A DNA stretch of 64,000 nt from Oasisia sp. SBJ-2009 (lineage: Eukaryota > Annelida > Polychaeta > Sabellida > Siboglinidae), in assembly GCA_964017155.1 (NCBI GenBank), contig OZ024867.1:15713500-15777499 (forward strand), written 5' to 3'. Position 1 is the first letter of the stretch, and every line of letters begins with the position of its first letter. The translations under genes were made by a program, and so were the position numbers. Of this stretch, positions 13,205 to 25,874 are shown in pieces. Under the pieces are notes generated by a model, which was given only the letters and a program-made list of their open reading frames with translations, had not been told where the DNA came from and searched no databases.

Positions 13205-15290
13205 GGTATGTTATACTTGATGTGTAAGATTTGATGTGTAAGACAGGGTATGAAAGACATGGTGTGTAAGACTTGGTGTGTAAGACATGGTGTGTAAGAC
13301 TTGATGTGTAAGACATGGTGTGTAAGACTAGGTGTATAAGACATGGTGTGTAAGACATGGTGTGTAAGACTTGGTGTGTAACTCATGGTGTGTAAGACTT
13401 GGTGTGTAAGACATGGTGTGTAGGACATGGTGTGTAGGACATGGTGTGTAAGACTTGGTGTGTACAACTTGGTGTGTAAGACATTGTGTGTAAGACCTGG
13501 TGTGTAAGACATGGTGTGTAAGACCTGGTGTGTAAGACATGGTGTGTAAGACTTGATGTGTAAGACCTGGTGTGTAAGACTTTGTGTGTAAGACATGGTG
13601 TGTAATACTTGATGTGTAAGACTTGATGTGTACGACATTGTGTGTAAGCCCTGGTGTGTAAGACATGGTGTGTAACACCTGGTGTGTAAGACATGGTGTG
13701 TAAGACTTGGTGTGTAAGACTTAGTGTATAAGACATGGTGTTTAAGACATGGTGTGTAAGACATGGTGTGTAAGACTTGGTGTGAAAGACTTGATGTGTA
13801 AGACTTGATGTGTAAGACTTGGTGTGTAAGACTTGGTGTGTAAGACATGGTGTGTAAGACTTGGTGTGTAAGACTTGGTGTGAAAGACTTGATGTGTAAG
13901 ACTTGATGTGTAAGACTTGATGTGTAAGACTTGGTGTGTAAGACTTGATGTGTAAGACTTGGTGTGAAACACTTGATATGTAAGACTTGATGTGTAAGAC
14001 TTGGTGTGTAAGACATGGTGTGTAAGACTTGGTGTGTAAGACTCGGTGTGTAAGACATGGTGTGTAAGACTTGGTGTGTAAGTCTTAGTGTGTAAGACAT
14101 GGTGTTTAAGACATGGTGTGTAGGACATGGTGTGTAAGACTTGGTGTATAAAACTTGGTGTGTAAGACATGGTGTGTAAGACCTGGTGTGTAAGACATGG
14201 TGTGTAAGACCTGGTGTGTAAGACATGGTGTGTAAGACTTGATGTGTAAGACCTGGTGTGGAAGACTTGGTGTGTAAGACATGGTGTGTAATACTTGATG
14301 TGTCAGACTTGATGTGTACGACATGGTGTGTAAGCCCTGGTGTGTAAGACATGGTGTGTAAGACCTGGTGTGTAAGACATGGTGTGTAAGACTTGGTGTG
14401 TAAGACTTAGTGTGTAAGACATGGTGTTTAAGACATGGTGTGTAAGACATGGTGTGTAAGACTTGGTGTGAAAGACTTGATGTGTAAGACTTGATGTGTA
14501 AGATTTGGTGTGTAAGACTTGGTGTGTAAAACATGGTGTGTAAGACATGGTGTGTAAGACTTGGTGTGAAAGACTTGATGTGTAAGACTTGATGTGTAAG
14601 ACTTGGTGTGTAAGACTTGGTGTATAAGACATGGTGTGTAAGACTTGGTGTTTAAGACTTGATGTGAAAGACTTGATGTGTAAGACTTGATGTGTAAGAC
14701 TTGGTGTGTAAGACTTGATGTGTAAGACTTGGTGTGAAACACTTGATGTGTAAGACTTGATGTGTAAGACTTGATGTGTAAGACTTGGTGAGTAAGACTT
14801 GGTGTGTATGACTTGGTGTGTAAGACAGGGTGTGAAAGACATGGTGTGTAAGACTTGGTGTGTAAGACATGGTGTGTAAGACTTGGTGTGTAAGACATGG
14901 TGTGTAAGACTTGGTGTTTAAGACTTGGTGTGAAAGACTTGATGTGTAAGATTTGATGTGTAAGACTTGATGTGTAACACTTGGTGAGTAAGACTTGGTG
15001 TGTAAGACTTGGTGTGTAAGACAGGGTGTGAAAGACATGGTGTGTAAGACTTGGTGTGTAAGACATGGTGTGTAAGACTTGGTGTGTAAGACTTGGTGTG
15101 TAAGACTTGTTGTGATAGACTTGATGTGTAAGACGTGATGTGTAAGACTTGATGTGTAAGACTTGGTGTGTAAGACTTGATTTGTAAGACTTGGTGTGAA
15201 AAACTTGATGTGTAAGTCTTGATGTGTAAGACTTGATGTGTAAGACTTGGTGTGTAAGACTTGGTGTGTAAGACTTGGTGTGTAAGACAT
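13205..15290 (+). repeat. Block A higher-order repeat 3 (2,086 bp, 149 monomers)
   Basis: This copy starts with ggtatgttatactt. The variants ggtatgaaagacat at 13,247 and ggtgtggaagactt at 14,255 pair it with HOR 1 at 5,572 bp. The TATAAAA monomer is at 14,143. Similarity to HOR 1 ends near 15,100, where the monomer string switches to one containing gttgtgatagactt. Confidence 0.84.
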
Positions 15291-17082
15291 GGTATGTTAT
15301 ACTTGATGTGTAAGATTTGATGTGTAAGACAGGGTGTGAAAGACATGGTGTGTAAGACTTGGTGTGTAAGACATGGTGTGTAAGACTTGATGTGTAAGAC
15401 ATGGTGTGTAAGACTAGGTGTATAAGACATGGTGTGTAAGACATGGTGTGTAAGACTTGGTGTGTAACTCATGGTGTGTAAGACTTGGTGTGTAAGACAT
15501 GGTGTGTAGGACATGGTGTGTAGGACATGGTGTGTAAGACTTGGTGTGTAAAACTTGGTGTGTAAGACATGGTGTGTAAGACCTGGTGTGTAAGACATGG
15601 TGTGTAAGACCTGGTGTGTAAGACATGTTGTGTAAGACTTGATGTGTAAGACCTGGTGTGTAAGACTTTGTGTGTAAGACATGGTGTGTAATACTTGATG
15701 TGTAAGACTTGATGTGTACGACATTGTGTGTAAGCCCTGGTGTGTAAGACATGGTGTGTAACACCTGGTGTGTAAGACATGGTGTGTAAGACTTGGTGTG
15801 TAAGACTTAGTGTATAAGACATGGTGTTTAAGACATGGTGTGTAAGACATGGTGTGTAAGACTTGGTGTGAAAGACTTGATGTGTAAGACTTGATGTGTA
15901 AGACTTGGTGTGTAAGACTTGGTGTGTAAGACATGGTGTGTAAGACTTGGTGTGTAAGACTTGGTGTGAAAGACTTGATGTGTAAGACTTGATGTGTAAG
16001 ACTTGATGTGTAAGACTTGGTGTGTAAGACTTGATGTGTAAGACTTGGTGTGAAACACTTGATATGTAAGATTTGATGTGTAAGACTTGGTGTGTAAGAC
16101 ATGGTGTGTAAGACTTGGTGTGTAAGACTCGGTGTGTAAGACATGGTGTGTAAGACTTGGTGTGTAAGTCTTAGTGTGTAAGACATGGTGTTTAAGACAT
16201 GGTGTGTAGGACATGGTGTGTAAGACTTGGTGTATAAAACTTGGTGTGTAAGACATGGTGTGTAAGACCTGGTGTGTAAGACATGGTGTGTAAGACCTGG
16301 TGTGTAAGACATGGTGTGTAAGACTTGATGTGTAAGACCTGGTGTGTAAGACTTGGTGTGTAAGACATGGTGTGTAATACTTGATGTGTCAGACTTGATG
16401 TGTACGACATGGTGTGTAAGCCCTGGTGTGTAAGACATGGTGTGTAAGACCTGGTGTGTAAGACATGGTGTGTAAGACTTGGTGTGTAAGACTTAGTGTG
16501 TAAGACATGGTGTTTAAGACATGGTGTGTAAGACATGGTGTGTAAGACTTGGTGTGAAAGACTTGATGTGTAAGACTTGATGTGTAAGATTTGGTGTGTA
16601 AGACTTGGTGTGTAAGACTCGGTGTGTAAGACATGGTGTGTAAGACATGGTGTATAAGACATGGTGTGTAAGACCTGGTGTGTAAGACATGGTGTGTAAG
16701 ACCTGGTGTGTAAGACTTGGTGTGTAAGACTTGATGTGTAAGACTTGATGAGTAAGACTTGGTGTGTAAGACCAGGTGTGTAAGACTTGGTATGTAAGAC
16801 TTGTTGTGTACGACATGGTGTGTAAGACTTGGTGTGTAAGACATGGTGTGTAAGACTTGGTGTGTAAGACATGGTGTGTAAGACTTGGTGTGTAAGACTT
16901 GTTGTGATAGACTTGATGTGTAAGACTTGATGTGTAAGACTTGATGTGTAAGACTTGGTGTGTAAGACTTGATTTGTAAGACTTGGTGTGAAACACTTGA
17001 TGTGTAAGTCTTGATGTGTAAGACTTGATGTGTAAGACTTGGTGTGTAAGACTTGGTGTGTAAGACTTGGTGTGTAAGACAT
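15291..17082 (+). repeat. Block A higher-order repeat 4 (1,792 bp, 128 monomers)
   Basis: This is the shortest complete block A copy. It begins with ggtatgttatactt, and its TATAAAA monomer is at 16,229. A private gatgtgtaagattt variant near 16,070 separates it from its neighbours. All differences in length from neighbours are whole monomers. Confidence 0.84.
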
Positions 17083-19000
17083 GGTATGTTATACTTGATG
17101 TGTAAGATTTGATGTGTAAGACAGGGTGTGAAAGACATGGTGTGTAAGACTTGGTGTGTAAGACATGGTGTGTAAGACTTGATGTGTAAGACATGGTGTG
17201 TAAGACTAGGTGTATAAGACATGGTGTGTAAGACATGGTGTGTAAGACTTGGTGTGTAACTCATGGTGTGTAAGACTTGGTGTGTAAGACATGGTGTGTA
17301 GGACATGGTGTGTAGGACATGGTGTGTAAGACTTGGTGTGTAAAACTTGGTGTGTAAGACATGGTGTGTAAGACCTGGTGTGTAAGACATGATGTGTAAG
17401 ACCTGGTGTGTAAGACATGGTGTGTAAGACTTGATGTGTAAGACCTGGTGTGTAAGACTTTGTGTGTAAGACATGGTGTGTAATACTTGATGTGTAAGAC
17501 TTGATGTGTACGACATTGTGTGTAAGCCCTGGTGTGTAAGACATGGTGTGTAACACCTGGTGTGTAAGACATGGTGTGTAAGACTTGGTGTGTAAGACTT
17601 AGTGCATAAGACATGGTGTTTAAGACATGGTGTGTAAGACATGGTGTGTAAGACTTGGTGTGAAAGACTTGATGTGTAAGACTTGATGTGTAAGACTTGG
17701 TGTGTAAGACTTGGTGTGTAAGACATGGTGTGTAAGACTTGGTGTGTAAGACTTGGTGTGAAAGACTTGATGTGTAAGACTTGATGTGTAAGACTTGATG
17801 TGTAAGACTTGGTGTGTAAGACTTGATGTGTAAGACTTGGTGTGAAACACTTGATATGTAAGACTTGATGTGTAAGACTTGGTGTGTAAGACATGGTGTG
17901 TAAGACTTGGTGTGTAAGACTCGGTGTGTAAGACATGGTGTGTAAGACTTGGTGTGTAAGTCTTAGTGTGTAAGACATGGTGTTTAAGACATGGTGTGTA
18001 GGACATGGTGTGTAAGACTTGGTGTATAAAACTTGGTGTGTAAGACATGGTGTGTAAGACCTGGTGTGTAAGACATGGTGTGTAAGACCTGGTGTGTAAG
18101 ACATGGTGTGTAAGACTTGATGTGTAAGACCTGGTGTGTAAGACTTGGTGTGTAAGACATGGTGTGTAATACTTGATGTGTCAGACTTGATGTGTACGAC
18201 ATGGTGTGTAAGCCCTGGTGTGTAAGACATGGTGTGTAAGACCTGGTGTGTAAGACATGGTGTGTAAGACTTGGTGTGTAAGACTTAGTGCGTAAGACAT
18301 GGTGTTTAAGACATGGTGTGTAAGACATGGTGTGTAAGACTTGGTGTGAAAGACTTGATGTGTAAGACTTGATGTGTAAGATTTGGTGTGTAAGACTTGG
18401 TGTGTAAAACATGGTGTGTAAGACATGGTGTGTAAGACTTGGTGTGTAAGACATGGTGTGTAAGACTTGATGTGTAAGACATTGTGTGTAAGACTTGGTG
18501 TGTAAGACATGGTGTGTAAGACTTGGTGTGTAAGACTCGGTGTGTAAGACATGGTGTGTAAGACATGGTGTATAAGACATGGTGTGTAAGACCTGGTGTG
18601 TAAGACATGGTGTGTAAGACCTGGTGTGTAAGACTTGGTGTGTAAGACTTGATGTGTAAGACTTGATGTGTAAGACTTGGTGTGTAAGACCAGGTGTGTA
18701 AGACTTGGTATGTAAGACTTGTTGTGTACGACATGGTGTGTAAGACTTGGTGTGTAAGACATGGTGTGTAAGACTTGGTGTGTAAGACATGGTGTGTAAG
18801 ACTTGGTGTGTAAGACTTGTTGTGATAGACTTGATGTGTAAGACTTGATGTGTAAGACTTGATGTGTAAGACTTGGTGTGTAAGACTTGATTTGTAAGAC
18901 TTGGTGTGAAACACTTGATGTGTAAGTCTTGATGTGTAAGACTTGATGTGTAAGACTTGGTGTGTATGACTTGGTGTGTAAGACTTGGTGTGTAAGACAT
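17083..19000 (+). repeat. Block A higher-order repeat 5 (1,918 bp, 137 monomers)
   Basis: This copy begins with ggtatgttatactt and has its TATAAAA monomer at 18,021. Its right part, from about 17,984, matches the next copy at exactly 2,030 bp (145 monomers). Confidence 0.84.
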
Positions 19001-21030
19001 GGTATGTTATACTTGATGTGTAAGATTTGATGTGTAAGACAGGGTGTGAAAGACATGGTGTGTAAGACTTGGTGTGTAAGACATGGTGTGTAAGACTTGA
19101 TGTGTAAGACATGGTGTGTAAGACTAGGTGTATAAGACATGGTGTGTAAGACATGGTGTGTAAGACTTGGTGTGTAACTCATGGTGTGTAAGACTTGGTG
19201 TGTAAGACATGGTGTGTAGGACATGGTGTGTAGGACATGGTGTGTAAGACTTGGTGTGTAAAACTTGGTGTGTAAGACATGGTGTGTAAGACCTGGTGTG
19301 TAAGACATGGTGTGTAAGACCTGGTGTGTAAGACATGGTGTGTAAGACTTGATGTGTAAGACCTGGTGTGTAAGACTTTGTGTGTAAGACATGGTGTGTA
19401 ATACTTGATGTGTAAGACTTGATGTGTACGACATTGTGTGTAAGCCCTGGTGTGTAAGACATGGTGTGTAACACCTGGTGTGTAAGACATGGTGTGTAAG
19501 ACTTGGTGTGTAAGACTTAGTGTATAAGACATGGTGTTTAAGACATGGTGTGTAAGACATGGTGTGTAAGACTTGGTGTGAAAGACTTGATGTGTAAGAC
19601 TTGATGTGTAAGACTTGATGTGTAAGACTTGGTGTGTAAGACTTGGTGTGTAAGACATGGTGTGTAAGACTTGGTGTGTAAGACTTGGTGTGAAAGACTT
19701 GATGTGTAAGACTTGATGTGTAAGACTTGGTGTGTAAGACTTGGTGTGTAAGACATGGTGTGTAAGACTTGGTGTGTAAGACTTGGTGTGAAAGACTTGA
19801 TGTGTAAGACTTGATGTGTAAGACTTGATGTGTAAGACTTGGTGTGTAAGACTTGATGTGTAAGACTTGGTGTGAAACACTTGATATGTAAGACTTGATG
19901 TGTAAGACTTGGTGTGTAAGACATGGTGTGTAAGACTTGGTGTGTAAGACTCGGTGTGTAAGACATGGTGTGTAAGACTTGGTGTGTAAGTCTTAGTGTG
20001 TAAGACATGGTGTTTAAGACATGGTGTGTAGGACATGGTGTGTAAGACTTGGTGTATAAAACTTGGTGTGTAAGACATGGTGTGTAAGACCTGGTGTGTA
20101 AGACATGGTGTGTAAGACCTGGTGTGTAAGACATGGTGTGTAAGACTTGATGTGTAAGACCTGGTGTGTAAGACTTGGTGTGTAAGACATGGTGTGTAAT
20201 ACTTGATGTGTCAGACTTGATGTGTACGACATGGTGTGTAAGCCCTGGTGTGTAAGACATGGTGTGTAAGACCTGGTGTGTAAGACATGGTGTGTAAGAC
20301 TTGGTGTGTAAGACTTAGTGTGTAAGACATGGTGTTTAAGACATGGTGTGTAAGACATGGTGTGTAAGACTTGGTGTGAAAGACTTGATGTGTAAGACTT
20401 GATGTGTAAGATTTGGTGTGTAAGACTTGGTGTGTAAAACATGGTGTGTAAGACATGGTGTGTAAGACTTGGTGTGTAAGACATGGTGTGTAAGACTTGA
20501 TGTGTAAGACATTGTGTGTAAGACTTGGTGTGTAAGACATGGTGTGTAAGACTTGGTGTGTAAGACTCGGTGTGTAAGACATGGTGTGTAAGACATGGTG
20601 TATAAGACATGGTGTGTAAGACCTGGTGTGTAAGACATGGTGTGTAAGACCTGGTGTGTAAGACTTGGTGTGTAAGACTTGATGTGTAAGACTTGATGTG
20701 TAAGACTTGGTGTGTAAGACCAGGTGTGTAAGACTTGGTATGTAAGACTTGTTGTGTACGACATGGTGTGTAAGACTTGGTGTGTAAGACATGGTGTGTA
20801 AGACTTGGTGTGTAAGACATGGTGTGTAAGACTTGGTGTGTAAGACTTGTTGTGATAGACTTGATGTGTAAGACTTGATGTGTAAGACTTGATGTGTAAG
20901 ACTTGGTGTGTAAGACTTGATTTGTAAGACTTGGTGTGAAACACTTGATGTGTAAGTCTTGATGTGTAAGACTTGATGTGTAAGACTTGGTGTGTATGAC
21001 TTGGTGTGTAAGACTTGGTGTGTAAGACAT
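19001..21030 (+). repeat. Block A higher-order repeat 6 (2,030 bp, 145 monomers)
   Basis: This copy begins with ggtatgttatactt and has its TATAAAA monomer at 20,051. It is closely related to HOR 5. An insertion of eight monomers (112 bp) near 19,600-19,720 repeats local monomers and accounts for the length difference from 1,918 bp. Confidence 0.84.
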
Positions 21031-21982
21031 GGTATGTTATACTTGATGTGTAAGATTTGATGTGTAAGACAGGGTGTGAAAGACATGGTGTGTAAGACTT
21101 GGTGTGTAAGACATGGTGTGTAAGACTTGATGTGTAAGACATGGTGTGTAAGACTAGGTGTATAAGACATGGTGTGTAAGACATGGTGTTTAAGACTTGG
21201 TGTGTAACTCATGGTGTGTAAGACTTGGTGTGTAAGACATGGTGTGTAGGACATGGTGTGTAGGACATGGTGTGTAAGACTTGGTGTGTAAAACTTGGTG
21301 TGTAAGACATGGTGTGTAAGACCTGGTGTGTAAGACATGGTGTGTAAGACCTGGTGTGTAAGACATGGTGTGTAAGACTTGATGTGTAAGACCTGGTGTG
21401 TAAGACTTTGTGTGTAAGACATGGTGTGTAATACTTGATGTGTAAGACTTGATGTGTACGACATTGTGTGTAAGCCCTGGTGTGTAAGACATGGTGTGTA
21501 ACACCTGGTGTGTAAGACATGGTGTGTAAGACTTGGTGTGTAAGACTTAGTGTATAAGACATGGTGTTTAAGACATGGTGTGTAAGACATGGTGTGTAAG
21601 ACTTGGTGTGAAAGACTTGATGTGTAAGACTTGATGTGTAAGACTTGGTGTGTAAGACTTGGTGTGTAAGACATGGTGTGTAAGACTTGGTGTGTAAGAC
21701 TTGGTGTGAAAGACTTGATGTGTAAGACTTGATGTGTAAGACTTGATGTGTAAGACTTGGTGTGTAAGACTTGATGTGTAAGACTTGGTGTGAAACACTT
21801 GATATGTAAGACTTGATGTGTAAGACTTGGTGTGTAAGACATGGTGTGTAAGACTTGGTGTGTAAGACTCGGTGTGTAAGACATGGTGTGTAAGACTTGG
21901 TGTGTAAGTCTTAGTGTGTAAGACATGGTGTTTAAGACATGGTGTGTAGGACATGGTGTGTAAGACTTGGTGTATAAAACTT
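21031..21982 (+). repeat. Block A higher-order repeat 7, truncated
   Basis: This is the last ggtatgttatactt copy. It follows HOR 6 in order until the TATAAAA monomer at 21,969, and then jumps directly to a ggtgtttaagacat monomer at 21,983. In the copies at 8,571, 18,021 and 20,051 these two monomers lie 280 bp apart; here they are adjacent. So 266 bp (19 monomers) is missing and the block A pattern ends. Confidence 0.85.
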
Positions 21983-24068
21983 GGTGTTTAAGACATGGTG
22001 TGTAAGACATGGTGTGTAAGACTTGGTGTGAAAGACTTGATGTGTAAGACTTGATGTGTAAGATTTGGTGTGTAAGACTTGGCGTGTAAAACATGGTGTG
22101 TAAGACATGGTGTGTAAGACTTGGTGTGAAAGACTTGATGTGTAAGACTTGATGTGTAAGACTTGGTGTGTAAGACTTAGTGTATAAGACATGGTGTGTA
22201 AGACTTGGTGTTTAAGACTTGATGTGAAAGACTTGATGTGTAAGACTTGATGTGTAAGACTTGGTGTGTAAGACTTGATGTGTAAGACTTGTTGTGAAAC
22301 ACTTGATGTGTAAGACTTGATGTGTAAGACTTGATGTGTAAGACTTGGTGAGTAAGACTTGGTGTGTATGACTTGGTGTGTAAGACAGGGTGTGAAAGAC
22401 ATGGTGTATAAGACTTGGTGTGTAAGACATGGTGTGTAAGACTTGGTGTGTAAGACATGGTGTGTAAGACTTGGTGTGTAAGACATGGTGTGTAAGACAT
22501 GGTGTGTAAGACTTGGTGTGTAACACATGGTGTGTAAGACTTGGTGTGTAAGACATGGTGTGTAGGACATGGTGTGTAGGACATGGTGTGTAAGACTTGG
22601 TGTGTAAAACTTGGTGTGTAAGACATGGTGTGTAAGACCTGGTGTGTAAGACATGGTGTGTAAGACTTGATGTGTAAGACTTGATGTGTAAGACTTGATG
22701 TGTATGACTTGGTGTGTAAGACTTGGTGTGTAAGACATGGTGTGTTATACTTGATGTGTAAGATTTGATGTGTAAGACATGGTGTGTAAGACATGGTGTG
22801 TAAGACTTGGTGTGTAAGACATGGTGTGTAAGACTTGATGTGTAAGACATTGTGTGTAAGACTTGGTGTTTAAGACATGGTGTGTAAGACTTGGTGTGTA
22901 AGACTCGGTGTGTAAGACATGGTGTGTAAGACATGGTGTGTAAGACAAGGTGTGTAAGACCTGGTGTGTAAGACATGGTGTGTAAGACCTGGTGTGTAAG
23001 ACTTGGTGTGTAAGATTTGATGTGTAAGACTTGATGTGTAAGACTTGGTGTGTAAGACCAGGTGTGTAAGACTTGGTGTGTAAGACTTGTTGTGTACGAC
23101 ATGGTGTGTAAGACTTGGTGTGTAAGACATGGTTTGTAAGACTTGGTGTGTAAGACATGGTGTGTAAGACTTGGTGTATAAGACTTGTTGTGAAAGACTT
23201 GATGTGTAAGACTTGATGTGTAAGACTTGATGTGTAAGAGTTGGTGTGTAAGACTTGATTTGTAAGACTTGGTGTGAAACACTTGATGTGTAAGACTGGA
23301 TGTGTAAGACTTGATGTGTAAGACTTGGTGTGTAAGACTTGGTGTGTAAGACTTGGTGTGTAAGACATGGTGTGTTATACTTGATGTGTAAGATTTGATG
23401 TGTAAGACAGGGTGTGAAAGATATGGTGTGTAAGACTTGGTGTGTAAGACATGGTGTGTAAGACTTGGTGTGTAAGACATGGTGTGTAAGACTTGGTGTG
23501 TAAGACATGGTGTGTAATACTTGAGGTGTAAGACTTGATGTGTACGACATGGTGTGTAAGCCCTGGTGTGTAAGACATGGTGTGTAAGACTTGGTGTGTA
23601 AGACTTAGTGTGTAAGACATGGTGTTTAAGACATGGTGTGTAAGACATGGTGTGTAAGACTTGGTGTGAAAGACTTGATGTGTAAGACTTGATGTGTAAG
23701 ATTTGGTGTGTAAGACTTGGTGTGTAAAACATGGTGTGTACGACATTGTGTGTAAGACTTGGTGTGAAAGACTTGATGTGTAAGACTTGATGTGTAAGAC
23801 TTGGTGTGTAAGACTTGGTGTGTAAGACATGGTGTGTAAGACTTGGTGTGTAAGACTTGGTGTGAAAGACTTGATGTGTAAGACTTGATGTGTAAGACTT
23901 GATGTGTAACACTTGGTGTGTAAGACTTGATGTGTAAGACTTGGTGTGAAACACTTGATGTGTAAGACTTGATGTGTAAGACTTGATGTGTAAGACTTGA
24001 TGTGTAAGACTTGATGTGTAAGACTTGGTGTGTAAGACTTGGTGTGTAAGACTTGGTGTGTAAGACAT
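21983..24068 (+). repeat. Transition segment between blocks A and B
   Basis: The 14-bp register continues, but the block A markers disappear. The first part resembles strings inside block A copies (for example around 8,851). From about 22,810 the monomer order instead matches 40,295 onward at an offset of 17,486 bp, which is block B material. Variants such as ttgaggtgtaag near 23,521 are shared with 41,009, 43,346 and 51,130. There is no unique sequence. Confidence 0.8.
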
Positions 24069-25874
24069 GGTGTGTTATACTTGATGTGTAAGATTTGATG
24101 TGTAAGACAGGGTGTGAAAGACATGGTGTGTAAGACTTGGTGTGTAAGACATGGTGTGTAAGACTAGGTGTGTAAGACATGGTGTGTAAGACATGGTGTG
24201 TAAGACTTGGTGTGTAAGACATGGTGTGTAGGACATGGTGTGTAGGACATGGTGTGTAAGACTTGGTGTGTAAAACTTGATGTGTAAGACGTGGTGTGTA
24301 AGACCTGGTGTGTAAGACATGGTGTGTAAGACCTGGTGTGTAAGACATGGTGTGTAAGACTTGATGTGTAAGACCTAGTGTGTAAGACTTGGTGTGTAAG
24401 ACATGGTGTGTAATACTTGATGTGTAAGACTTGATGTGTACGACATTGTGTGTAAGCCCTGGTGTGTAAGACATGGTGTGTAAGACCTGGTGTGTAAGAC
24501 ATGGTGTGTAAGACTTGCTGTGTAAGTCTTAGTGTGTAAGACATGGTGTTTAAGACATGGTGTGTAGGACATGGTGTGTAAGACTTGGTGTGAAAGACTT
24601 GGTGTGTAAGACATGGTGTGTAAGACTTGGTGTGTAAGACTTGGTGTGAAAGACTTGATGTGTAAGACTTGATGTGTAAGACTTGATGTGTAAGACTTGG
24701 TGTGTAAGACTTGATGTGTAAGACTTGGTGTGAAACACTTGATATGTAAGACTTGATGTGTAAGACTTGGTGTGTAAGACATGGTGTGTAAGACTTGGTG
24801 TGTAAGACTCGGTGTGTAAGACATGGTGTGTAAGACTTGCTGTGTAAGTCTTAGTGTGTAAGACATGGTGTTTAAGACATGGTGTGTAGGACATGGTGTG
24901 TAAGACTTGGTGTGTAAAACTTGGTGTGTAAGACATGGTGTGTAAGACCTGGTGTGTAAGACATGGTGTGTAAGACCTGGTGTGTAAGACATGGTGTGTA
25001 AGACTTGATGTGTAAGACCTGGTGTGTAAGACTTGGTGTGTAAGACTTAGTGTGCAAGACATGGTGTTTAAGACATGGTGTGTAAGACATGGTGTGTAAG
25101 ACTTGGTGTGAAAGACTTGATGTGTAAGACTTGATGTGTAAGACTTGGTGTGAAAGACTTGGTGTGTAAGACATGGTGTGTAAGACTTGGTGTGTAAGAC
25201 TTGGTGTGAAAGACTTGATGTGTAAGACTTGATGTGTAAGACTTGATGTGTAAGACTTGGTGTGTAAGACTTGATGTGTAAGACTTGGTGTGAAACACTT
25301 GATATGTAAGACTTGATGTGTAAGACTTGGTGTGTAAGACATGGTGTGTAAGACTTGGTGTATAAGACTCGGTGTGTAAGACATGGTGTGTAAGACTTGC
25401 TGTGTAAGTCTTAGTGTGTAAGACATGGTGTTTAAGACATGGTGTGTAGGACATGGTGTGTAAGACTTGGTGTGTAAGACTTGGTGTGTAAGACTTAGTG
25501 TGTAAGACATGGTGTTTAAGACATGGTGTGTAAGACATGGTGTGTAAGACTTGGTGTGAAAGACTTGATGTGTAAGACTTGATGTGTAAGACTTGGTGTG
25601 TAAGACTTGGTGTGTAAGACATGGTGTGTAAGACTTGGTGTGTAAGACTTGGTGTGAAAGAGTTGATGTGTAAGACTTGATGTGTAAGATTTGATGTGTA
25701 GGACTTGGTGTGTAAGACTTGATGTGTAAGACTTGGTGTGAAACACTTGATATGTAAGACTTGATGTGTAAGACTTGGTGTGTAAGACATGGTGTGTAAG
25801 ACTTGGTGTGTAAGACTCGGTGTGTAAGACATGGTGTGTAAGACTTGGTGTGTAAGACTTGGTGTGTAAGACAT
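24069..25874 (+). repeat. Block B higher-order repeat 1 (1,806 bp, 129 monomers)
   Basis: This is the first copy of the block B marker: ggtgtgttatactt, followed by gatgtgtaagattt, gatgtgtaagacag and ggtgtgaaagacat and then a fixed 246-bp string. It carries the block B variant gctgtgtaagtctt near 24,518, 24,839 and 25,399. The part up to about 25,490 matches 41,555 onward at 17,486 bp. Confidence 0.83.
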
